Shown here piece by piece: positions 60,501-64,000 of a DNA stretch of 64,000 nucleotides. This DNA comes from Irpex lacteus (lineage: Eukaryota; Basidiomycota; Agaricomycetes; Polyporales; Irpicaceae): the NCBI GenBank assembly GCA_001986395.2, contig MQVO02000006.1, positions 1,674,001 to 1,738,000 of the forward strand, given 5' to 3'. The first letter of the stretch is position 1; every line of letters starts with the position of its first letter. The translations under genes and the position numbers were made by a program. The notes below the pieces were generated by a model that was not told the origin of the DNA, did not search any database, and saw only the letters and a list, made by a program, of their open reading frames with translations.

Positions 60501-63500
60501 CCAAGTCAAATATTGCCAACATGTACATTGCCTACACACATGCCGTCATATTGCTCAAAAAGATGTCTTTCCTGTATACAATGCACAGAAACCATTGAAT
60601 GGATGGCATGGTATAAAAATGAAGTTAATCAGTTGATATTCTTATCGAACCGCCACAAGCACATATCAAAGTGCTTCAAACCACCTTATACTGATAGTTG
60701 TAAATCACGTTTTCCACGCGAAGTTCATGCACAGACTTCAGTAGACTTGAACACAGGTGCCTTAACAATGAAGAAAGGAGAAGCTTGGCTAAATACATTT
60801 ACTCCATTAGTTACATATCTACTTCGTTGCAATACTGACGTGACTAATCTTCAATCAAGTACAGCAATGAACTCAGTAATTGCCTATGTAACAGACTACA
60901 TTACAAAATCACCATTAAAAACACATGTTATGTTTGATGCAGTAAAAACAGTATTTATGCGGGACGCTGCAAAGGGTGATACAGACAACTTTGACCGGAT
61001 TACAAAGTCACGCTCATTAATAACACAGATAGTGAATTCTCTTACTTCACGTAGTGAAATTGGCTCACCTATGGCTTCCATGTACTTATTGAACCATTCA
61101 GATCATTACACTAGTCATAACTTCCAACGGTTTTATTGGAGACGATACGTATCTGAAGTTCGCAGTGTATATGAAGAAATCGATGTTGGCGACAATGACA
61201 ATATGCCAAATGTTGATGCATCTCAACAAATTCAACTTAAGTTAGCCCTAAGTCGGTCACAAAAAGGTATCGTAGGATTATCACCTGTGTTCGATTACAT
61301 GTATCGTCCAGCAATTTATGAGAACGTAACATTATATGACTGGGTCAGACTATCACAGAAGTCAGTTATAAAAAATACCAATAATACAGTTAAGAAGATT
61401 CCAGAAGATGAATGGACTGTGATTCGTATAACTGATCATAAATGGATTAAAGATCAATCAAACGGTCAACATAGGGTACTATTTCACGTTCAATGGATTG
61501 ATGGAAGTAGTACATGGGAACCACTGCAAATTTGTAACCATTTGAAGGCACTTGATGCGTATTTCTCACGTACTAACGTCACACATTGGAGGCAACTGCT
61601 ACAAGACTCACACGAAAATAATGCCAAGGGCACAAACAGCTCAAAATCAAATGACGACTCTTATTCAAATTCAGACTATGATGCAGATTCCTTATCTGGT
61701 ACTGAAACTGAAACTGAAAGTGAACTAGATTACAATGAATCTAGTGAGTCTGATGATGATGAAGGTGAAAATAACGAAAGTCAAAATACTTGTATTGAAG
61801 ACTCTTCGGACAACTATCATTCTTATCAACGATTTTTAGCAGAGCACCCACAGTATGAAAAGTATAAAGTTAAACTGGTAAAAGAACAATTTGCAAAAGT
61901 TCCCGACTTTGTAGGTGGTATTTTACCACGTCGTGATAAAGGTAACATAGAAGATTACAGTATGACAATGTTGACGTTATTTAAACCATGGAGAACTGGG
62001 TTAGAGTTGAAAGATATATCAGAGTCATGGTTTGAAGCGTTTAACACGCATGACTTTTCAAATCGTGAAATAGAAATCATGAAGTATTTTCATTTACGAT
62101 ATGAGTGCAGAGATGCACGTGATGATTTTGCCGCTCAACGAAAAATGATGTCAAATAATTGTACTGATTATACCAAATACATTGATGATGATATATTGGA
62201 AGATTTAAACAATGACACCTACTATAATGATGACGTAGATGAATATGACATGAACGAAGATGATGATTGGACAGACCTTGTGGCAAACGATAAATTTTCC
62301 AAACATCGCCTAAACAAAATGATAGAGGCTGATAGTATTTTACGACAAAATGGTATGTTGCAACCTACCTTTGATGATTGTCAACAATCTGTACTTTTAA
62401 ATAAGCCGGTCCAAACTGATAAGACAGCAAATTACTGGCAAACAGTCTTAAATAACAAAAAAGACAAAATTGTACAGGATCGTCATGGTCAAGCGACAAA
62501 TGCTCAACGAAAAAAAATTCATACAAGCATTAATCCTAACTCAGTTGAGATTATTGACCAGTCATACTTTGAAAAGAATTTCAAACCACATGATCCACAA
62601 GATTGTGATCATATCAATAATATCATCCATCGATTCACATTGAATAAAGAGCAAACTCGTGCGTTTAGAATTATTGCAAATCATGCAACTGTCAACAATC
62701 CATCTCAGTTGAAGATGTACATAGGTGGTATGGCAGGTACAGGTAAATCTCAAGTAATAAAGGCACTTATAGAGTTTTTTGCAAGCCGATCTGAAGATCA
62801 TCGCTTTATGTGCATGGCCCCAACAGGTTCTGCTGCAGCACTTATTGGGGGCTCTACATATCACTCTATACTAGGCATAAATCCATATCGAGAAAAAAAT
62901 GAACAACTTTCGAGTATTAGTGATGTTAGAACTCATTTAATACATACAGACTATATATTCTTGGATGAAATCTCTATGATAGATTGTCACAGTTTGTACA
63001 ACATTAGTAAGCAAATGTGTCAGGCATTAGGTAATGAAACAGAGCCATTTGGCGGTAAAAATATCATTTGTGCAGGTGATTTTGCTCAACTTCCTCCAGT
63101 GGATAGTAGTCGTTCGTTGTATTCGCATGATGTAAGTTCTGTATTGCATACAACACAATCACATACTCAACAAGAATGTTCATTAGGAAAAGCAATATGG
63201 CATCAATTTACATCTGTAGTAATACTTCGTGAAAATATGCGACAAAACTCCCAAAGTTCAGATGATGCAAGATTTCGTACATTATTGGAAAATCTGCGAT
63301 ATAAGTCCTGTACAAAGGATGACATTAACTTTCTACGACAGCGAGTTAGCAGTAATAATCCACATAATCCAAAATGGTCAGATCCTGACTTCCGAAATGT
63401 ATCTGTAATTACATCATACAACGCCACACGAGATAAGTTCAATGAACGTGGCTCAGAAAGATTTGCAAAGGAAATAAATCAACCATTAAAAACTTTCTAT

Positions 63501-64000
63501 TCTATTGATAGATATAGCACTAACGACAAAGACTTGAGGAAAAAAAGGCAAAGAAATATGAATCACCCACGCAATACAGACAGAATCAAACCATCAGATC
63601 AAATTGTATTTTGGTCTCTTCCTCCTAGTTGTACCAACAACCATGCAGGTCAATTAAAACTATGTATAGGTATGCCTGTTATGATAAAGAAAAATAAAGC
63701 AACTGAATGTGGCGTAACAAATGGGGCGGAAGGTGTAGTGGTAGGATGGAAATCACGAAGTATTGACGAAAGTCATGAAACTCTAGAGATTGTGTTTGTT
63801 AAATTAACATCACCTGCTTTACCTATTAAACTTGACGGCTTGGAGGACAATATAGTTCCAATCACTGCTGACTCAATTAATATCTCTTGTAAACTACCAG
63901 GAAACAAAACACAATCTATCAATCGCACACAGATTCCAATCATTTTAAACTTTGCAATGACAGATTATGCTTCACAAGGTCGGACACGGAAATATAATGT
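57573..64000 (+). mobile_element. Helitron (rolling-circle transposon), coding part, continues beyond window
   Basis: Defined by its Rep-helicase gene. The 3' hairpin and CTRR end lie outside the window, and the 5' end is not identified. Composition becomes clearly AT-rich from about 58.6 kb onward, unlike the adjacent genes, as expected for an inserted element. Confidence 0.85.
57573..64000 (+). CDS. Helitron Rep-helicase with chromodomain-like segment, 3' truncated by window edge
   Basis: Catalyses rolling-circle transposition. One exon stays open from 57573 to the window end. N-terminal part: 'WLDSDLLPYIAQPATLTNER', 'HQCTSC', then a DUF6570-like domain ('CSNCYHVLSHGKLPMNALAN', 'GLWLGEVPPELMGLSWMEQR'). 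Helitron-like N region: 'MFPWLFPYGHGG' and 'YHDKRFQHDKIFS'. HUH motif LHMHML (His codons 60312 and 60318). Two-tyrosine motif YVTDYITK (Tyr codons 60885 and 60897). Between 61410 and 61575 lies a chromodomain-like segment ('VLFHVQWIDGSSTWEPLQIC'), followed by an acidic linker. PIF1-type helicase: Walker A GGMAGTGKS (62724-62750), Walker B 'YIFLDEISMID' (Asp-Glu 62964-62969), 'DFAQLPPV', and 'DYASQGRTRK' near 63963. All catalytic motifs are intact, so it may be active. The last helicase residues and stop are outside. Confidence 0.9.

Noticed and set aside
1..64000. CRISPR arrays, rRNA genes, telomeric repeats
   Set aside because: None seen; repeats present lack the regular spacer pattern, and no rRNA or TTAGGG-type arrays occur.

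Overview
The window comes from a filamentous basidiomycete, most likely a wood-decaying agaricomycete. The evidence is short GT..AG introns (about 50-65 nt) splitting almost every gene, a moderately GC-rich gene-dense left half, a cellulose-binding (CBM1) AA9 polysaccharide monooxygenase, a siderophore transporter, a GPI-anchored cupredoxin-like protein, and a fungal bifunctional ADE2. Exon joins quoted here were made by eye; small exons may be missed.

Left half (1-30951) is ordinary chromosome. In order: a 5'-truncated siderophore-iron transporter (+), an AA9 LPMO with CBM1 (-), a TCF25/Rqc1 ribosome-quality-control factor (-), an ergothioneine-type sulfoxide synthase that lacks the usual methyltransferase (-), an unrecognised gene (+), a class I methyltransferase (-), a cupredoxin-like secreted protein (-), the large 60S assembly factor URB1/NPA1 (+), an alpha/beta hydrolase (+), the 60S assembly factor RSA3 (-) divergent from ADE2 (+), and a membrane-anchored GH5 glucanase (+). 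Three genes (TCF25, URB1, RSA3) concern the large ribosomal subunit.

Middle (about 31-37.8 kb) is AT-rich and repeat-built: a fold-back structure with long inverted arms, three tandem copies of a roughly 718-bp unit, a recurring short palindrome, a perfect 40-bp palindrome and a roughly 80-bp motif dispersed in both orientations.

Right part (about 37.8-57 kb) returns to intron-rich coding DNA, but none of its genes is a known housekeeping or metabolic gene. At least six multi-exon genes on both strands encode proteins with no function I can assign. Several carry motifs that I recall, without being able to check, from high-copy lineage-restricted families of agaricomycetes: a nucleotidyltransferase-fold/F-box-like protein, a 'GIPVW' protein, a 'VGQLVELQVSF' protein and an AT-hook protein with a 'GEIPxCSF' C-terminus. 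This looks like a mobile or recently expanded gene island and is the best candidate for an undescribed system.

The right edge (57.57 kb to the end) is a Helitron Rep-helicase that runs off the window. It has a DUF6570-like N-terminus, HUH and two-tyrosine motifs, a chromodomain-like segment between Rep and helicase, and PIF1-type helicase motifs.
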